Source of the DNA: Brucella pseudintermedia
Lineage (GTDB): Bacteria; Pseudomonadota; Alphaproteobacteria; Rhizobiales; Rhizobiaceae
Assembly (NCBI RefSeq): GCF_008932435.1
Contig: NZ_WBWE01000003.1
Location: 303,055 to 367,054, forward strand
Reading direction: 5' to 3'
DNA length: 64,000 nucleotides
Shown here: positions 34,566-44,602 of the stretch, one piece after another
Numbering within the stretch: the first letter of the stretch is position 1
How the letters are laid out: the number at the start of each line of letters is the position of its first letter
Position numbers and translations under genes: made by a program
The notes under the pieces: model-generated
The model's database searches: none
What the model was told of the DNA's origin: nothing
The model's input: only the letters and a program-made list of their open reading frames with translations

Positions 34566-34922
34566 ATGGATGACGAATCTCTTCGCGATCTACTGCAGGA
34601 TTTCGGTCCCATCAGCATTCGGCGCATGTTTGGCGGCAAGGGCATCTATCATCATGGCCTGATTTTCGCGCTCGTTGTTCGTGACGAGCTGCTCTTGAAG
34701 GCTGACGAACTAACCATTCCCGAATTTCTCGATGCTGGCGCGACCCAATGGACCTATGAAGGACGTCACGGGGGCGAACCGATCGCCATGCCTTACTGGA
34801 GCGTGCCGAGCGAAGCTTTCGATGATCCGGAAGTGATGACGCGCTGGGCCCGCCTTGCCTATGATGCCGCCCTGCGAAGCGAGAAAACCAAGCCCAAAAA
34901 GAAATCGACTGCAAAGCGCTAG
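34566..34922 (+). CDS. TfoX/Sxy N-terminal domain protein
   Basis: A 118-residue protein consisting of a single TfoX_N domain (IRRMFGGKGIYHHGLIFALV, later MPYWSVPSEAFDDP), without the C-terminal domain of the competence regulator Sxy. The tail KTKPKKKSTAKR is highly basic. It follows sufA on the same strand; short TfoX_N proteins beside suf genes are common in Rhizobiales. Its role is unknown; there is no direct evidence for competence control here. Confidence 0.88.
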   Translation: MDDESLRDLLQDFGPISIRRMFGGKGIYHHGLIFALVVRDELLLKADELTIPEFLDAGATQWTYEGRHGGEPIAMPYWSVPSEAFDDPEVMTRWARLAYDAALRSEKTKPKKKSTAKR

Positions 34923-34935
34923 CTTTGCAGTCGAT
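34904..34935. repeat. 14-bp perfect inverted repeat overlapping the tfoX stop codon
   Basis: ATCGACTGCAAAGC (34904-34917) pairs perfectly with GCTTTGCAGTCGAT (34922-34935) around GCTA. The stem includes the last codons of the TfoX-domain gene and its stop, and lies just before the 3' end of the convergent rhlE gene. No T-tract follows, so it may be a 3'-end stabiliser or a weak terminator. Confidence 0.7.
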
Positions 34936-34958
34936 AGAACAATCTCATTTCGATTCCG

Positions 34959-36413
34959 TCAAATTCCGGTCGGAATCAGCATGAAGGCGGGGATGTCGTT
35001 GCCGAAACCGACAGGCGACGGGCCGTCATCGTCACGATCGCGACGACGTTTCTGTTCGTGCTGCGGCTTGCCGCGGCGCTCATCATTGGAAGCGCGAATC
35101 GCATCGCGGCGGTCATTGGTTTCGATGACCGGTTGAGGCTGCTCGGCAGGGTCTACGAATTCCGCAGGTGCTGCCTTGGCTTTGTCTCTCGACTTTTCCT
35201 TCCCCTTGGCATCCTTGCCCTTGCCGCGGGCATTCTTGCCCTTGCGCTGATCGTCCGCGTCGTCGGAAGCTGGCAGGGTCGACAGATCGCCATCAAGCCA
35301 TTCGATCTTTTCACCGATCATGTCTTCGATAGCAGCCAGATATTTCGTGTCCGAAGGCGTTACAATCGTAAAAGCCTTGCCGGAACGTCCCGCGCGGCCG
35401 GTGCGGCCGATGCGGTGAACATAGTCTTCCGAATGAATCGGAATATCAAAATTGAAAACGTGGCTCACGTCAGGAATATCGAGACCACGAGCGGCCACGT
35501 CGGACGCCACCAGCAACTGCAATTTGCCGTCCTTGAAATTGGACAGCATGGTCATGCGTGCGCGCTGATCCATGTCTCCATGCAGTGCTCCGGCATTGAA
35601 CTCATGCCGTGTCAGCGAGCGGAACAGCTCCGATACATCCTTCTTGCGGTTGCAGAAGATAATTGCGTTTTTGAGCGTATCGCCTTCTGCGCGGATGAGA
35701 TCGCGCAGCACCGCACGCTTGTCCCAATCCTTCTTGCTGGATTTCACCAGGCGCTGGGTCACGGTCTTGGCTGTGGACGAAGCCTTCGCGACCTCGATGC
35801 GTGTGGGGGAATGCAGGAACTGTTCGGTCAGCTTGGTAATTTCCGGCGGCATTGTGGCCGAGAAAAACAGGGTCTGACGCGTGAACGGGATAAGTTTGCA
35901 AATGCGCTCGATGTCGGGGATGAAGCCCATGTCGAGCATCCGGTCTGCCTCGTCAATGACAAGAATTTCGACGCCGGTCAGGAGCAGCTTGCCGCGCTCG
36001 AAATGGTCAAGCAGTCGGCCGGGCGTTGCAATAAGAACGTCAGCGCCGCGTTCCAGCTTGCGTTCCTGTTCATCGAACGAAACGCCGCCAATCAGAAGGG
36101 CAACATTCAGCCGCTGATTGATGCCATATTTGGCGAAGTTTTCCTCAACCTGTGCGGCGAGTTCACGGGTCGGCTCCAGAATGAGCGTGCGGGGCATGCG
36201 AGCCCGCGCCCTGCCCTTTTCCAGAAGCGTCAGCATTGGAAGCACGAATGATGCCGTCTTTCCGGTTCCCGTCTGCGCGATGCCGAGAACGTCCTTGCGT
36301 TCAAGAGCAGGAGGAATGGCTCCAGCCTGGATGGGCGTGGGCGCAGTATATCCTGCCGCTTCTACAGCGGCGAGCACTTTCGGGGAAAGACCGAGTTCGG
36401 CAAATGTCGTCAA
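34959..36413 (-). CDS. rhlE: DEAD-box RNA helicase RhlE type
   Basis: A 484-residue helicase. Core motifs are in order: Q motif (YTAPTPIQAGAIPPAL), AQTGTGKT (motif I), PTRELAAQ (Ia), TPGRLLDH (Ib), DEAD in VIDEADRMLD (II), SATMPPE (III), and in domain 2 DVAARGLDIPDV (V) and HRIGRTGRAGR (VI). A basic, disordered C-terminus from about residue 375 (KGKNARGKGKDAKGKEKSRD) is thought to bind RNA or RNase E. It unwinds RNA in ribosome assembly and mRNA decay. It stands alone on the minus strand, convergent with the sufA-tfoX pair. Confidence 0.93.
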   Translation of the reverse strand: MTTFAELGLSPKVLAAVEAAGYTAPTPIQAGAIPPALERKDVLGIAQTGTGKTASFVLPMLTLLEKGRARARMPRTLILEPTRELAAQVEENFAKYGINQRLNVALLIGGVSFDEQERKLERGADVLIATPGRLLDHFERGKLLLTGVEILVIDEADRMLDMGFIPDIERICKLIPFTRQTLFFSATMPPEITKLTEQFLHSPTRIEVAKASSTAKTVTQRLVKSSKKDWDKRAVLRDLIRAEGDTLKNAIIFCNRKKDVSELFRSLTRHEFNAGALHGDMDQRARMTMLSNFKDGKLQLLVASDVAARGLDIPDVSHVFNFDIPIHSEDYVHRIGRTGRAGRSGKAFTIVTPSDTKYLAAIEDMIGEKIEWLDGDLSTLPASDDADDQRKGKNARGKGKDAKGKEKSRDKAKAAPAEFVDPAEQPQPVIETNDRRDAIRASNDERRGKPQHEQKRRRDRDDDGPSPVGFGNDIPAFMLIPTGI

Positions 36414-36715
36414 TGGAGGCGCAGCTCTCTGTTTTGGAAATGGTTTCCACCCATCCTGTCATTGCAGCCGCGTCATCGGGCGCAGGAACCAAGGCAGAAT
36501 AAGGCGTCTGCAACGCAATATGCGTCTTCTTGCAGCATCGCCTACGTCTACAGCGTGCAAAAGTCAACTAAAATACCATCGAAAGATATCAAATTGCTTC
36601 AATCATGCTGTTACTGTCGAAATCAACGTGGAACATGGATGAATTTATTCAAAAATTATCAAAAGCTAAAAAGCAATCGGCACTGCTCAAGTCGAGCGCC
36701 GTTTTCCTGCCGGAG
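36414..36715. other. intergenic region upstream of rhlE
   Basis: This 302-base stretch between nadK and rhlE carries the rhlE promoter. AT-rich DNA from about 36560 to 36690 is seen, without a clear pair of promoter hexamers. A 40-codon plus-strand frame from 36635 runs into the nadK 3' end and is probably chance. Confidence 0.4.
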
Positions 36716-37489
36716 CTAATGCCTGAACTGTTCCGTCAGGATGCGTTCATCCCATGAATGATTGCGGTCGAAAAGAATGGCGACCTGGCTGTTCGGCGCT
36801 TCCCGCACCGTAACGGAGCGGACCGATTTGACTTCATTATTGTCCGCGACTGCGTTGACAGGGCGCTTTTCGGTTTCCAGCAGATCCATACGAACGGTCA
36901 CATGCTTGGGCAGCAGCGCTCCACCCCACCGACGCGGACGAAACGGACTTACCGGAGTCAGCGCCAAAAGAGGCGCCTCAAGTGGCAAAATCGGGCCTTG
37001 CGCCGAGAGATTGTAAGCGGTGGAGCCCGCAGGCGTTGCTACCATCACACCGTCGCAAACGAGTTCATCCAGCCGCACCTTGCCGTCGATCGTGATCCTG
37101 ATCTTGGCGGCCTGATAAGACTGGCGGAACAGGGAAACTTCGTTGATCGCCAACGCCTCGAACGATTGTCCGGACTCGGTTTCCGCGACCATGACAAGCG
37201 GCCGAATGGTTTCCATCTGCGCGGCCAGAATGCGGGCTGGCAGATCGTCGACACTGAACTCGTTCATGAGAAAGCCGACGGAACCGCGATTCATGCCATA
37301 AATCGGCGTGCCGCTGCTCATGAAATCACGCAGCGCCTGCAGCATGGTTCCGTCACCACCGAGCGCGACAATGATGTCGGCGTCCTCGGCTGCCACATGG
37401 CCGTAACGAGCCACCAGATCCTTTTGTGCGAGAAGTGATTCTTCGGTCCCTGATGACAGAAAATGCAGCGCGAGCGATTTATCTTCCAT
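36716..37489 (-). CDS. nadK: NAD kinase
   Basis: A 257-residue enzyme that phosphorylates NAD to NADP with ATP or polyphosphate. The characteristic [11 protein letters not shown] motif is seen about residue 45, with [12 protein letters not shown] and [15 protein letters not shown] for nucleotide binding. The length is typical of alphaproteobacterial NAD kinases. It is monocistronic, between rhlE and tRNA-Thr. Confidence 0.95.
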   Translation of the reverse strand: MEDKSLALHFLSSGTEESLLAQKDLVARYGHVAAEDADIIVALGGDGTMLQALRDFMSSGTPIYGMNRGSVGFLMNEFSVDDLPARILAAQMETIRPLVMVAETESGQSFEALAINEVSLFRQSYQAAKIRITIDGKVRLDELVCDGVMVATPAGSTAYNLSAQGPILPLEAPLLALTPVSPFRPRRWGGALLPKHVTVRMDLLETEKRPVNAVADNNEVKSVRSVTVREAPNSQVAILFDRNHSWDERILTEQFRH

Positions 37490-37642
37490 ATTTACAGTCC
37501 CGAATCTGGCTCAACTCTGACAAGTCTGCCACTGTTTTCCCAACCCGCTATTGGCTATCACAGGAAAAACCCGGTTGCCATGACCTGCTTGCGACGAATT
37601 TTCGTTTTACAGTCGCTGCATTTGTGCTAATCGGGCGCAAGT

Positions 37643-37718
<76 letters not shown>

Positions 37719-38004
37719 AAAATCCTCTTGATGGAGGATATTGTTCTAACAGGCTTCCTCTAACCTATCTCTGCGTATTTTTGCACCACGCCTGTAGGGT
37801 GTTCAGACGATTCTCCAAAGCGCCGACGTTTCTGATTGCCGAATTCTAGCTTCGAGCTTCTTTCTGCCGGTTGCGTTGACTCATTAAGCCGGATTTGCGT
37901 AGTTGCGCTTGTTAAACCCGCCTAAATTTAACCGCATTAGTAAAGTTTATTTGTCATATATTTGTTATTCAAGTATATTTTAATACAGTAAAATACAGAT
38001 TTAC
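37719..38004. other. AT-rich spacer between tRNA-Thr and a glycosyltransferase gene
   Basis: From 37890 to 38003 the DNA is unusually AT-rich (many TTA and ATA tracts) and includes ATATATTTGTTATTC. It is probably the promoter of the glycosyltransferase gene. No tRNA end duplication was found. Confidence 0.5.
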
Positions 38005-38976
38005 ATGGAAAAATACAGTATTGTTATATCGACAGTTACGCGCAATAGACCAAAAATGCTTGCGAATCTCTATTTGTCGTTATCCAATATGGATTTCCCG
38101 GATTCCGTTAAAATAGATTTTCTGATTGTCGAGAACAATGCGGTCAGTACATTGGATAGCTGGCTTGCCACAATTCGATCCCAAATTTATCCATACCCGG
38201 TGCTTTATCTGCTCGAAACGCGCATCGGTATTTCCCATGCGCGCAATTGCGCGCTTGATTTCGCTGAACAGGCCGGAGCGGATTTTCTTGTATTTGTAGA
38301 CGATGACGAGTTTGTCGAGCCTGATTGGTTCAAGCAATTGCTGGCCGAGCAGCAACGAATGGATCTCGATATCCTCGGCTCACCGGTACGGCCAAAGCCA
38401 TTCAAGCCGCAACTGAATATGTGGCAAAGCCTGATCTGGTCCGGCGTGGAAAAAAATAGCGTTAAAGCTGAATTGCGTGCGCGAAAGAAGTGGCAGGAAA
38501 ACGAGGCCGACACTATCAAGGTGGCGACAGGTAGCAGGATGGGAAAGCTCGACTTCTTTCGAAAAACGGGGTTACGATTTGATTCGCGCTTGGGTCTGAC
38601 AGGTGGAGAGGACTGGAACCTCTGGCTGCAGGCCAAAGAGCTTGGTGCCAGGACAGGGTGGGCGCCCGACGCAATTGTCTATGAAACTGTTCCGTGCTGC
38701 AGAATAAGTTTTTCTTACCACTTCCGTCGAAACCGAGACCATAATGCGAGTGAATTCGCACTCCTGTATAGGGCAAACCGCTGGCAGGCAATCAAGCAGC
38801 TTCCATCCAAACTTCTCAGCCGATCATGGAAGCTTCTAAGCGCGACCGTTACCCTGCCCTTCAAGGGCGGACAGGGACTGGTTTCATTTGCTATGGCATT
38901 AGGAGGCGTTGCCGGACTGCTTCAGGCCTGCTGCGGCAAACAAACACTGCATTATTCCAAAACAACCGGCTTTTGA
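38005..38976 (+). CDS. glycosyltransferase family 2
   Basis: A 323-residue cytoplasmic or peripheral enzyme with a GT-A fold: start YSIVISTVTRNRPKML, sugar-nucleotide loop, DXD-like motif in LVFVDDDEFVEPDW, and TGGEDWNLWLQAKELG with the catalytic acidic residue. The C-terminal part is basic and ends in a possible membrane-associating stretch (FAMALGGVAGLLQAC). The product sugar is unknown; LPS or capsule modification is possible. No ribosome binding site is strong. Flanking tRNA-Thr and the AT-rich leader suggest lateral gain, which also places it between sufA and the other suf genes. Confidence 0.88.
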   Translation: MEKYSIVISTVTRNRPKMLANLYLSLSNMDFPDSVKIDFLIVENNAVSTLDSWLATIRSQIYPYPVLYLLETRIGISHARNCALDFAEQAGADFLVFVDDDEFVEPDWFKQLLAEQQRMDLDILGSPVRPKPFKPQLNMWQSLIWSGVEKNSVKAELRARKKWQENEADTIKVATGSRMGKLDFFRKTGLRFDSRLGLTGGEDWNLWLQAKELGARTGWAPDAIVYETVPCCRISFSYHFRRNRDHNASEFALLYRANRWQAIKQLPSKLLSRSWKLLSATVTLPFKGGQGLVSFAMALGGVAGLLQACCGKQTLHYSKTTGF

Positions 38977-39022
38977 ACGTTCTATCCCGAATCATCGCAA
39001 CTTCGGGATAGAAGGACTGATT

Positions 39023-39397
39023 TCAGTACCAGCCAACGGCCACCTGCGCCTCTTCGGACATACGGTCCGCCGTCCATGGTGGATCGAAGGTCATGGTGAC
39101 TTCCACCATCGAAACGCCTTCGACTGCGCCGACCGCGTTCTCGACCCAGCCTGGCATTTCGCCCGCAACAGGGCAGCCAGGTGCCGTCAACGTCATTTCG
39201 ATTTTGACAGTACGATCGTCTCCAATATCGATCTTGTAAACAAGGCCGAGTTCGTAAATATCGGCTGGAATCTCTGGATCATAAACCGTCTTCAGGGCCG
39301 CAATGATGTCATCCGTCATGCGCAGGAGTTCTTCCTGCGGAATGGCAGAGGCAGAAAAGGCGGTCTGGTCCTGAACTTTCTGTTCCATATCGGTCAT
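39023..39397 (-). CDS. sufT: SUF system assembly protein, DUF59/SufT-like
   Basis: A 124-residue MIP18-type (DUF59) protein, with the core DIIAALKTVYDPEIPADIYELG and later TLTAPGCPVAGEM holding the conserved cysteine. Such proteins help deliver iron-sulfur clusters. Its start overlaps the sufS stop codon in a 4-base overlap (39394-39397), so it is the last gene of the sufBCDS operon. Confidence 0.9.
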   Translation of the reverse strand: MTDMEQKVQDQTAFSASAIPQEELLRMTDDIIAALKTVYDPEIPADIYELGLVYKIDIGDDRTVKIEMTLTAPGCPVAGEMPGWVENAVGAVEGVSMVEVTMTFDPPWTADRMSEEAQVAVGWY

Positions 39398-40638
39398 CCG
39401 AAAAACTTCCTTGCCTTTTCCAAGGCTTCCGCCAATGCATCCACTTCAGCGCGGGTATTATACAGGGCGAAGGATGCACGGCATGTAGAGGTGACGCCGA
39501 AGCGTTTCAAGAGCGGCTGCGCACAATGCGTTCCCGCACGCACTGCCACCCCGGCCCGGTCGATCACCATTGACACGTCATGAGCATGAATGCCCTCAAG
39601 TGCAAATGAGATGATGGCTCCCTTGCCGGGGGCATTGCCGAAAATCCGCAAGGAATTGATCCGCCCGAGCTGTTCATGAGCATAATCGCGCAGGTCCTCC
39701 TCGTGAGCAAGGATCGCGTGACGGCCGATCTTTTCCATATATTCAAGCGCAGCACCCAGACCGATCGCCTGAACGATTGGCGGCGTACCGGCCTCGAAGC
39801 GGTGCGGCGGATGATTATAGGTGACGTTTTCTTCCGTCACTTCCTCAATCATTTCACCGCCGCCCTGAAAGGGCCGCATCTTTTCCAGCATTTCCGCGCG
39901 ACCATAAAGCACGCCGATGCCGGATGGGCCGTAAACCTTGTGGCCGGTGAAGACATACCAATCGCAGCCCAGATCCTGCACATCGACAGGCAGGTGCACA
40001 GCACCCTGACTGCCATCGACCAGCACCGGAATGCCGCGCGCATGGGCAAGTTCCACGATCTTCTTGATCGGCGTCACCGTTCCAAGCGCATTTGACATAT
40101 GCGTGATCGCGACAAGCTTGGTGCGATCCGTCAGGCGCTTCTCGAATTCTTCGATATGGAAGATGCCTTCATCGTCCACCGGCGCGAAGACGAGCTTCGC
40201 ACCCTGCCTTTCCCGGATGAAATGCCACGGCACGATGTTGGAGTGATGCTCCATGATCGACAGGAGGATTTCATCCCCCTCACCGATGTTCGGCATGCCA
40301 TAACCATAGGCGACCGTGTTGATCGCCTCTGTCGCGTTTTTCGTAAAGACGATTTCGTCAACCGAACTGGCGTTCAGGAAGCGGCGTACCGTCTCGCGCG
40401 ATTTTTCATAGGCGTCCGTTGCCGCATTCGACAGGAAATGCAGTCCGCGATGAACATTGGCATATTCGTTGGAATAAGCGTGAGCAACCGCGTCGATGAC
40501 GCTCTGTGGCTTCTGTGCCGATGCGCCATTGTCGAGATAGACGAGCGGCTTGCCATGCACTTCTCGCGAAAGAATCGGAAAGTCCCGGCGGATCGCCTCG
40601 ACGTCATAAGCCGCAATCAGCGGATTCTTCTGGTCCAT
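39394..40638 (-). CDS. sufS: cysteine desulfurase SufS
   Basis: A 414-residue PLP enzyme of the group II cysteine desulfurase type. The PLP lysine lies in FTGHKVYGPSG and the persulfide cysteine in RAGTHCAQPLL. Typical sequence at the start is YLDNGASAQKPQSV. It removes sulfur from cysteine and hands it to SufBCD, usually through SufE or SufU, neither of which is recognised in this window. It sits between sufD (65-base gap) and sufT (overlapping). Confidence 0.95.
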   Translation of the reverse strand: MDQKNPLIAAYDVEAIRRDFPILSREVHGKPLVYLDNGASAQKPQSVIDAVAHAYSNEYANVHRGLHFLSNAATDAYEKSRETVRRFLNASSVDEIVFTKNATEAINTVAYGYGMPNIGEGDEILLSIMEHHSNIVPWHFIRERQGAKLVFAPVDDEGIFHIEEFEKRLTDRTKLVAITHMSNALGTVTPIKKIVELAHARGIPVLVDGSQGAVHLPVDVQDLGCDWYVFTGHKVYGPSGIGVLYGRAEMLEKMRPFQGGGEMIEEVTEENVTYNHPPHRFEAGTPPIVQAIGLGAALEYMEKIGRHAILAHEEDLRDYAHEQLGRINSLRIFGNAPGKGAIISFALEGIHAHDVSMVIDRAGVAVRAGTHCAQPLLKRFGVTSTCRASFALYNTRAEVDALAEALEKARKFFG

Positions 40639-40703
40639 GATCGTTCCTCTTGCCGTTCCGGCAGGAAAAGGCGGAGCGCATTCAAACGCTCCGCCTCAAT
40701 CAA

Positions 40704-41981
40704 TCAGGCATGGCTGGCGAGCCAGTTGGACAGCACTTCTTCCAGTGCCTCAACCAGCGTTTCGTCTTCCAGCTCTTCGATAATCTCGGCAATGAATGCC
40801 TTGATCAACAGGCCGCGTGCCTCGTTTTCCGGAATGCCGCGGGCCATCAGATAGAACAGATAGTCCTTCGACAGTTCCGTAACCGTCGCGCCATGGCCGC
40901 AGGCCACATCATCCGCGAAGATTTCGAGTTCCGGCTTGGCATCGAATTCGCCATCGTCCGACAGCAGCAGCGTGTTGCAGGCCATGCGGGCGTCGGTCTT
41001 CTGAGCGATCTGCGCAACGCGGATCATGCCCTGAAAGACACCGCGCGCACGGTCCTTGACCACATTGCGGACGATCTCGGTCGAACGGGTGTTCTCCACC
41101 AGATGGCCCACCGTCATGGTCACGTCGGTATGGCTGTCGTCAGCCAGCAGATTGAGGCCGCGAAGTTCGAAGTCGGAATCTTCTCCGGCAACGTTGACGT
41201 GGACTTCCTGACGCACCAGCTTGCCGCCCGCATTGATGACGTAAAGCGTCAGGCGGGAGCCCTTGCCCATCGTCGCATTGAACTGCGAAAGCTGCGTTGC
41301 CTGACCGAAATCACGCAGGATAACCCAGAGAATCTCGGCGCCGTCGCCAACGGTTACGTGGTTGACAGAAGTGGAGAAGGCATCGCCCTCGCCGCCATTC
41401 TGACGCTCCACAATCGTCGCCTTGACATTAGCTCCAATGCGAACCGGGAAACGCGTGTGTCCCTGTCCGGTCTTCTGGATATTCTGGAGCTCCAGCGGAG
41501 CCTCCAGTTCGGTGCCATCGGCAATCGAAACCATCCAGCCATCGCTCACATAGGCAGCATTGATCTGGCCAATCGTATCGTCGAAGCCGCGCGACCGGAG
41601 CTGCGTGACGAGCGAGCCATCAGCCAGCGCTTCGCGGACTGGCGTCAGCGACACGCCTCCAGGCGCATTCGCACCAAGCGCAACGCCGTTGCTTGCGGCA
41701 ACAATCGACGACCCTGCGATGAGCGCAGGCAGGGCCTGCGTTCCCGCTGAAGTGTCGAAGGGCGCCACGCCTTTCAGAAGCGTACGGAAATCCGTGTAGT
41801 GCCAGCTTTCGACGCGACGTGACGGAATGCCGTTTTCCTTGAGCGATTCAAGCGCCGCATCACGTGCAACGACAACATCGCCATTGCCCGGCAGGTCGCC
41901 CATACGGTCGGCAAAGCTGTCGATCAGCGCGCTTTCAGCCGGCGTTCGCGGCTTTGAAGCTGGGGCGGTCTGGATATTCAT
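40704..41981 (-). CDS. sufD: Fe-S scaffold subunit SufD
   Basis: A 425-residue beta-helix protein paralogous to SufB, with RRVESWHYTDFRTLLKG at the start and DDVACGHGATVTELSKDYLF near the end, followed by MARGIPENEARGLLIKAFIA. It forms the SufBC2D complex that builds clusters on the SufB-SufD interface, and is needed for iron acquisition. It follows sufC at 13 bases. Confidence 0.95.
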   Translation of the reverse strand: MNIQTAPASKPRTPAESALIDSFADRMGDLPGNGDVVVARDAALESLKENGIPSRRVESWHYTDFRTLLKGVAPFDTSAGTQALPALIAGSSIVAASNGVALGANAPGGVSLTPVREALADGSLVTQLRSRGFDDTIGQINAAYVSDGWMVSIADGTELEAPLELQNIQKTGQGHTRFPVRIGANVKATIVERQNGGEGDAFSTSVNHVTVGDGAEILWVILRDFGQATQLSQFNATMGKGSRLTLYVINAGGKLVRQEVHVNVAGEDSDFELRGLNLLADDSHTDVTMTVGHLVENTRSTEIVRNVVKDRARGVFQGMIRVAQIAQKTDARMACNTLLLSDDGEFDAKPELEIFADDVACGHGATVTELSKDYLFYLMARGIPENEARGLLIKAFIAEIIEELEDETLVEALEEVLSNWLASHA

Positions 41982-41994
41982 GATCCATCCCTCC

Positions 41995-42750
41995 TCAGGC
42001 AGCTTCGCCGATTACGTCGGCATAACCATTTTCTTCAAGATGCAGCGCGAGGCTCTTGTCGCCGGACTTGATGACCTGGCCCTTGTACAGCACGTGCACG
42101 CTATCTGGAACGATATGTTCGAGCAGACGCTGATAGTGCGTAATGACGACCACGGCGCGATCTGGCGAACGCAGGGCATTCACGCCTTCCGAAACGATCT
42201 TCAGCGCATCGATGTCGAGACCGGAATCGGTTTCGTCGAGGACGCAGAGGCTCGGTTCCAGAAGCTGCATCTGAAGAATTTCAGCGCGCTTCTTTTCGCC
42301 GCCCGAGAAGCCAACATTAAGCGGGCGCTTGAGCATGTTCATGTCGATGTTTAGGCCGCCGGCGGCGTCCTTCACGCGCTTGATGAATTCCGGAATCTTC
42401 AGTTCCGGCTCGCCGCGCGCCTTGCGCTGGCTGTTCATCGCAACCTTCAGGAATTCCATCGTGGCAACGCCCGGAATTTCCATCGGGTACTGGAATGCCA
42501 GAAAAATGCCCTTGGCGGCGCGTTCCGCCGGGTCGAGATCGAGGATCGACTCGCCATTATAGAGAATGTCACCTTCGGTGACTTCATAGTCCTCGCGACC
42601 GGCGAGGATATAGGAAAGCGTCGATTTGCCCGAACCGTTCGGACCCATGATCGCAGCAACTTCACCCTTGTTCACGGTGAGGTTCAGACCACGGATGATC
42701 TCGGTATCCGTGTCGGCGATCTTTGCATGGAGGTTCTTGATCTCAAGCAT
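41995..42750 (-). CDS. sufC: Fe-S assembly ATPase SufC
   Basis: A 251-residue ABC-type ATPase with Walker A MGPNGSGKST, signature FSGGEKKRAEI and Walker B CVLDETDSGLD. ATP binding by two SufC subunits opens the SufB-SufD interface for cluster formation. It lacks membrane partners. It lies between sufB (74-base gap) and sufD. Confidence 0.96.
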   Translation of the reverse strand: MLEIKNLHAKIADTDTEIIRGLNLTVNKGEVAAIMGPNGSGKSTLSYILAGREDYEVTEGDILYNGESILDLDPAERAAKGIFLAFQYPMEIPGVATMEFLKVAMNSQRKARGEPELKIPEFIKRVKDAAGGLNIDMNMLKRPLNVGFSGGEKKRAEILQMQLLEPSLCVLDETDSGLDIDALKIVSEGVNALRSPDRAVVVITHYQRLLEHIVPDSVHVLYKGQVIKSGDKSLALHLEENGYADVIGEAA

Positions 42751-42824
42751 GAATGTAAACCTTGTTCTAATGCCAGGAAAAGGCTGGCCAGAAAATCTGA
42801 TGCGAGATGGAATGGGCGCGTCGG

Positions 42825-44348
42825 TTAACCGACGCTGCCCTCAAGCGAAATGCCGATAAGCTTCTGGGCTTCCACGGCAAATTCCATCGGCAGTTCCTGA
42901 ATGACTTCCTTCACGAAGCCGTTGACAATGAGAGCGATGGCCTCCTCTTCCGGAATGCCGCGCTGCATCACGTAGAACAGCTGGTCTTCCGAAATCTTGG
43001 AGGTGGTTGCCTCGTGCTCGAACTGCGCCGTGGCGTTCTTTGCCTCGATATACGGCACGGTATGTGCGCCGCAATCATTGCCGATCAGGAGCGAGTCACA
43101 CTGGGTAAAGTTACGTGCGTTCTCTGCCTTGCGATGGGCAGAAACCTGTCCGCGATAGGTGTTGTTCGACTTGCCAGCCGAAATACCCTTCGAAATGATG
43201 CGGCTCGACGTGTTTTTGCCGAGGTGCAGCATCTTGGTGCCAGAGTCGATCTGCTGATGACCGTTCGAAACGGCAATCGAGTAGAACTCGCCACGCGAAT
43301 TGTCACCGCGCAGAATGCAGGACGGATATTTCCAGGTGATTGCCGAGCCGGTTTCAACCTGCGTCCACGAAATCTTGGAATTGTCGCCACGGCAATCGCC
43401 ACGCTTGGTGACGAAATTATAGATGCCGCCCTTGCCGTCCTTGTCGCCCGGGAACCAGTTCTGGACCGTCGAGTACTTGATCTCGGCGTTTTCGAGCGCA
43501 ATCAGCTCAACGACAGCCGCGTGCAGCTGGTTTTCGTCGCGCTGCGGCGCGGTGCAGCCTTCCAGATAGGAAACATAGGCGCCTTCATCGGCGATGATGA
43601 GCGTCCGTTCAAACTGGCCGGTGTTCTTCTCGTTGATGCGGAAGTAGGTCGAAAGCTCCATCGGGCAACGAACGCCCTTCGGAACATAAACAAACGAACC
43701 ATCCGTAAAGACAGCCGAGTTCAGCGTCGCATAATAGTTGTCCGAAACAGGAACGACGGACGCCAGATACTTCTGTACGAGTTCAGGGTGTTCGCGGATC
43801 GCTTCCGAAATCGAGCAGAAAATAACACCCGCCTTCGACAGTTCTTCCTTGAAGGTCGTAACCACGGAGACGCTGTCGAACACGGCATCAACCGCAACGC
43901 GGCCCGACGCATAAACATTGTCCGACGGATTACCGTCGATTTCGCTCGGCTCGCCCTGCTTGCGCACACCAGCCAGAATCTCCTGCTCGCGCAGCGGAAT
44001 GCCGAGTTTTTCGTAGGTCTTCAGCAGTTCCGGATCGACTTCATCGAGCGACTTCGGGCCGGACTGGTTTTTCGGCGCCGCATAATAATATGCGTCCTGG
44101 AAATCGATCTTCGGATAATCGACGCGCGCCCATGTCGGCTCCTCCATGGTGAGCCAGCGTTCATAGGCCTTCAAACGCCATTCCAGCATCCATTCCGGCT
44201 CGTTCTTCTTGGCGGAAATGAAGCGGATAATATCTTCGTTCAGGCCCTTGGGAGCCTTCTCGGCTTCGATCGTCGTCTCGAAGCCATACTTGTACTGGTC
44301 CACGTCAAGGCCGCGGACCTGATCAATGGTCTCCTGCACTGCAGGCAT
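42825..44348 (-). CDS. sufB: Fe-S scaffold subunit SufB
   Basis: A 507-residue scaffold protein with the family's [20 protein letters not shown] and [15 protein letters not shown], which holds the cysteine taking part in cluster assembly, and the C-terminal [20 protein letters not shown]. It accepts sulfur from SufS and assembles 4Fe-4S clusters with SufC and SufD. It heads the tightly spaced sufBCDST set and lies 254 bases downstream of the cysteine desulfurase gene on the same strand. Confidence 0.96.
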   Translation of the reverse strand: MPAVQETIDQVRGLDVDQYKYGFETTIEAEKAPKGLNEDIIRFISAKKNEPEWMLEWRLKAYERWLTMEEPTWARVDYPKIDFQDAYYYAAPKNQSGPKSLDEVDPELLKTYEKLGIPLREQEILAGVRKQGEPSEIDGNPSDNVYASGRVAVDAVFDSVSVVTTFKEELSKAGVIFCSISEAIREHPELVQKYLASVVPVSDNYYATLNSAVFTDGSFVYVPKGVRCPMELSTYFRINEKNTGQFERTLIIADEGAYVSYLEGCTAPQRDENQLHAAVVELIALENAEIKYSTVQNWFPGDKDGKGGIYNFVTKRGDCRGDNSKISWTQVETGSAITWKYPSCILRGDNSRGEFYSIAVSNGHQQIDSGTKMLHLGKNTSSRIISKGISAGKSNNTYRGQVSAHRKAENARNFTQCDSLLIGNDCGAHTVPYIEAKNATAQFEHEATTSKISEDQLFYVMQRGIPEEEAIALIVNGFVKEVIQELPMEFAVEAQKLIGISLEGSVG

Positions 44349-44602
44349 CGGCGTTCTCCATCCTCGTCGGGGTCAAGGCCCGACAGTTGCAAACGTCAAG
44401 GCGATAATAGTCTTGGTTACCGTCTCGATATAGTGTGCGTGACCCTTCTTTAAAACCTCTCTAAACTGAATTTCAAGCGCCGGGTTCAAATTTGCCCGAA
44501 AAAATGCGATTAAAACAATCAACTTAAAAAAATACGTGGTAAAATCGCGTACTCGCAGATGATCTGCGGCCCCGCTTCAGCATTTCAATTTTGAGCTTGC
44601 GA
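44349..44602 (-). promoter_or_regulatory. region upstream of sufB
   Basis: A 254-base gap separates the upstream cysteine desulfurase gene from sufB. It is AT-rich near 44450-44540 and may hold a second promoter for sufB. No sequence could be named as an Irr, RirA or IscR site with confidence. Confidence 0.4.

Noticed and set aside
36635..36757. 40-codon plus-strand frame after rhlE
   Set aside because: It runs into the opposite-strand nadK coding region and shows no ribosome binding site or similarity.
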